Source of the DNA: Plotosus lineatus
Lineage: Eukaryota; Chordata; Actinopteri; Siluriformes; Plotosidae
Assembly (NCBI GenBank): GCA_024760905.1
Contig: CM045733.1
Location: forward strand, 27,071,001-27,135,000
Direction of reading: 5' to 3'
DNA length: 64,000 bases
The position numbers were made by a program, and so were the translations under genes. This document shows, piece by piece, positions 62,601 to 64,000 of the stretch. The notes beneath the pieces were generated by a model that did no database searches, was not told where the DNA came from, and saw only the letters and a list, made by a program, of their open reading frames with translations. How positions within the stretch are numbered: the first letter of the stretch is position 1; every line of letters starts with the position of its first letter.

Positions 62601-63025
62601 CGAATTTGACTGCAACTGATTGGCTTAAAGCTTAAAATGCATGTAAACGCTCTCTCAGAGAATTGTTGCAAGAATGTGTAAAATCAGTAATATTATATCG
62701 AATAGGAATACGTATAATAGGTCATAATAAATGCATAACTAAAAGGGACATAAATACTTAAAACCATAGAAAGGTAAATAAGAACCAGGCTAAATAAGCC
62801 AGACAGGAACACACATAAACAGCACCATGGATAACGGTCAATACATTGTGCTGATTCTGCTTTTCCAAGTCTTTAAGTAATGTACATTATTAATGTATCA
62901 ATTCACAATATCTGTGCCGTGCTTCATCGTGCCTATATGCCCTTGCTGGGCATGCTGGGACTTGCAGGTTTTGCAGACTCTGCAAATCCTGATGCAACAA
63001 CTCACTCCGTGGGACGAGGCAGACC

Positions 63026-63328
63026 TTCTTCTTTTCCTTTTTTCTCAGGGGTCGCCACAGCGAATCTATGATTCACATGCTTGATTCCTGACAAAACTCT
63101 TTACCAAGGGGCAGAAACACGCTGATGGCTTTGCAGCGATTATTGTCAAAAGTCAGCAATGGTTCTTTTACAGCCTCTCACCATAGACAGTGATAGGCAT
63201 GGCTGGTCTTTGATAACCCAGTTAGCTGCACTGGGGGGACAGTGACAACCTTATGGAGAGTGGGACTCGAACCCCCAACCTTAGGATTAGCGATCCAGCA
63301 CCTTTTATCACCAGGCCACCACTGCCCC
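63026..63328 (-). repeat. SINE A, near full length
   Basis: Inverted tail CTTCTTCTTTTCCTTTTTTC, GGGGTCGCCACAGCGAATC, body and head ending CCAGGCCACCACTGCCC. Perfect 15-bp duplication GGGACGAGGCAGACC at 63011-63025 and 63329-63343. The 5'-UTR-like block is partly deleted (GATTCCTGACAAAACTC). Confidence 0.93.
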
Positions 63329-63452
63329 GGGACGAGGCAGACCAAGGATTTAAAAGTGTAGTTTGAGAAGGCAGAAGTAGACATGACGGTTTGACTGAGT
63401 ATCTGATTTTAAAAGTAAGCTGCATATGCGGTGTCTAATAAAAGTTTGAAAT

Positions 63453-63705
63453 AGTGGCAGTGGTGGATTGGTGGTAAAAGGTGCTGGATGACTGATCCTA
63501 GGGTTTGGAGTTTGAATCCCACTCTCCACAAGGTTGTCACTGTTCCCCCCAGTGCACCTAACTGGGTTATCAAAGGCCAGCCATGTCTATCACTGGCTAT
63601 GGTGAGTGGCATGTAAAAGAACCATTGCTGACTTCCACCAAGAGTAATTCTGCCCTGCGAGGGCCTGGCAAGCTGTCCAGGGTGTACACTGAATGAACCT
63701 GTCAT
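63453..63705 (+). repeat. Chimeric SINE A/B, with head
   Basis: GTGGCAGTGGTGGATTGGTG head, TTGAATCCCACTCTCC, CCTAACTGGGTTATCAAAGG, CATTGCTGACTTCCACCAAG, then at ~63648 a switch to CTGCCCTGCGAGGGCCTGGC-AAGCTGTCCAGGGTGTAC. The only chimeric copy with a complete tRNA-like head. Confidence 0.82.
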
Positions 63706-63769
63706 TTAACCTGTCGGTTTAAGACTTAAAAGATATACCCAAAGCTATTCCATATCCTAAGGGTCAGAG

Positions 63770-64000
63770 TAAGTAGCCGAGGATCGGTCCGACAGAACCC
63801 ATGCCTTTGGCTGCCATCCAACTCACATTGCACCCGACAGCTAAAACTCCTCCTACGAGTGGTGGGTCCATGGGAGGGCGGACCCATGTCTCCTTTTTGG
63901 GCTAGACCCGGCCAGGCTCCGTGGGCATTAGCACGACCACCAGGCGCTCGCCTTCGAGCCCTTCCCCCGGGCCTGGCTCCAGGAGGGAACCCCGGTGACC
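63770..64000 (+). mobile_element. 5' region of a fish non-LTR retrotransposon, cut by window edge
   Basis: GTAGCCGAGGATCGGTCCGA, CCCATGCCTTTGGCTGCCAT, GAGGGCGGACCCATGTCTCC, CGGCCAGGCTCCGTGGGCAT, CAGGCGCTCGCCTTCGAGCC and GGAACCCCGGTGACC form a GC-rich 5' leader seen in fish LINEs. It may be the start of the family whose 3' end is at 16433-17022, but the link is from memory, not from this sequence. Confidence 0.5.

Overview
This window is vertebrate nuclear DNA, most likely from a ray-finned fish. Four things point there. There are many Tc1/mariner and Tigger/pogo-like DNA transposons with TA target sites. There are RTE/Expander-type and Rex1-like LINEs. There are several tRNA-headed SINE families with L2-like or RTE-like tails, and long (CA)n/(TA)n microsatellites. 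A broken intronless copy of NDUFA4 reads like the fish protein. I see no operons, CRISPR arrays, viruses or prokaryotic genes. Most long open frames are transposon proteins, their antisense shadows, or translated microsatellites. Family assignments come from recognition and from comparing copies inside the window; no database was searched.

Layout. 1-160: 3' end of an RTE-like LINE. 173-2520: a hAT MITE, a full-length but broken Tc1 element and a second decayed Tc1. 2880-7930: SINEs, Tigger-like copies (families a, e, f), a foldback element and an L2 fragment. 8735-10957: a decayed BED/CGGBP1-like finger, a large hAT-like foldback and a Rex1-like tail. 12300-14560: SINEs. 14626-19040: the LINE-rich core, with a 5'-truncated LINE keeping its reverse transcriptase (-), another LINE fragment (-), the ndufa4 retrocopy (-), and a LINE whose RT is deleted in frame (+). 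19133-23465: Tigger a, SINEs and Tigger e. 24264-26359: Tigger d carrying a nested Tigger b and a SINE. 26443-28380: a SINE, Tigger a, and Tigger g holding a solo LTR. 29781-34983: Tigger a and c, an endonuclease-bearing LINE and a broken Tc1. 35224-38223: a SINE and Tigger c. 38538-42575: Tigger d copies, Rex1, and a Tc1 split by Tigger d. 45100-50717: a SINE, Tigger b, a probable ISL2EU-like element with SAP and THAP exons, and Tigger f. 50819-55346: SINEs. 55980-56650: a CpG-bearing candidate promoter. 57020-64000: SINEs, a very long (TA)n tract, one probable host exon on the minus strand (62120-62324), and at the right edge the 5' part of another LINE.

How the parts work together. The RTE-like LINE appears to be the mobilising partner of SINE family A: both share a 3' tail, and SINE A also carries a piece of the LINE 5' UTR. 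SINE A and SINE B have exchanged tails in four copies. Seven Tigger-like terminal-repeat families occur, almost all non-autonomous; three keep short transposase remnants. Nested insertions, several with an empty-site homologue inside the window, give a relative order of events.

Short stretches not listed individually (for example 3200-3475, 6476-6970, 13200-13680, 13880-14214, 20290-20840, 21380-21680, 36650-36890, 42780-43040, 52640-53045, 55350-55590, 56660-57020, 60040-60735, 62600-63010) are AT-rich single-copy-looking sequence in which I recognise nothing.
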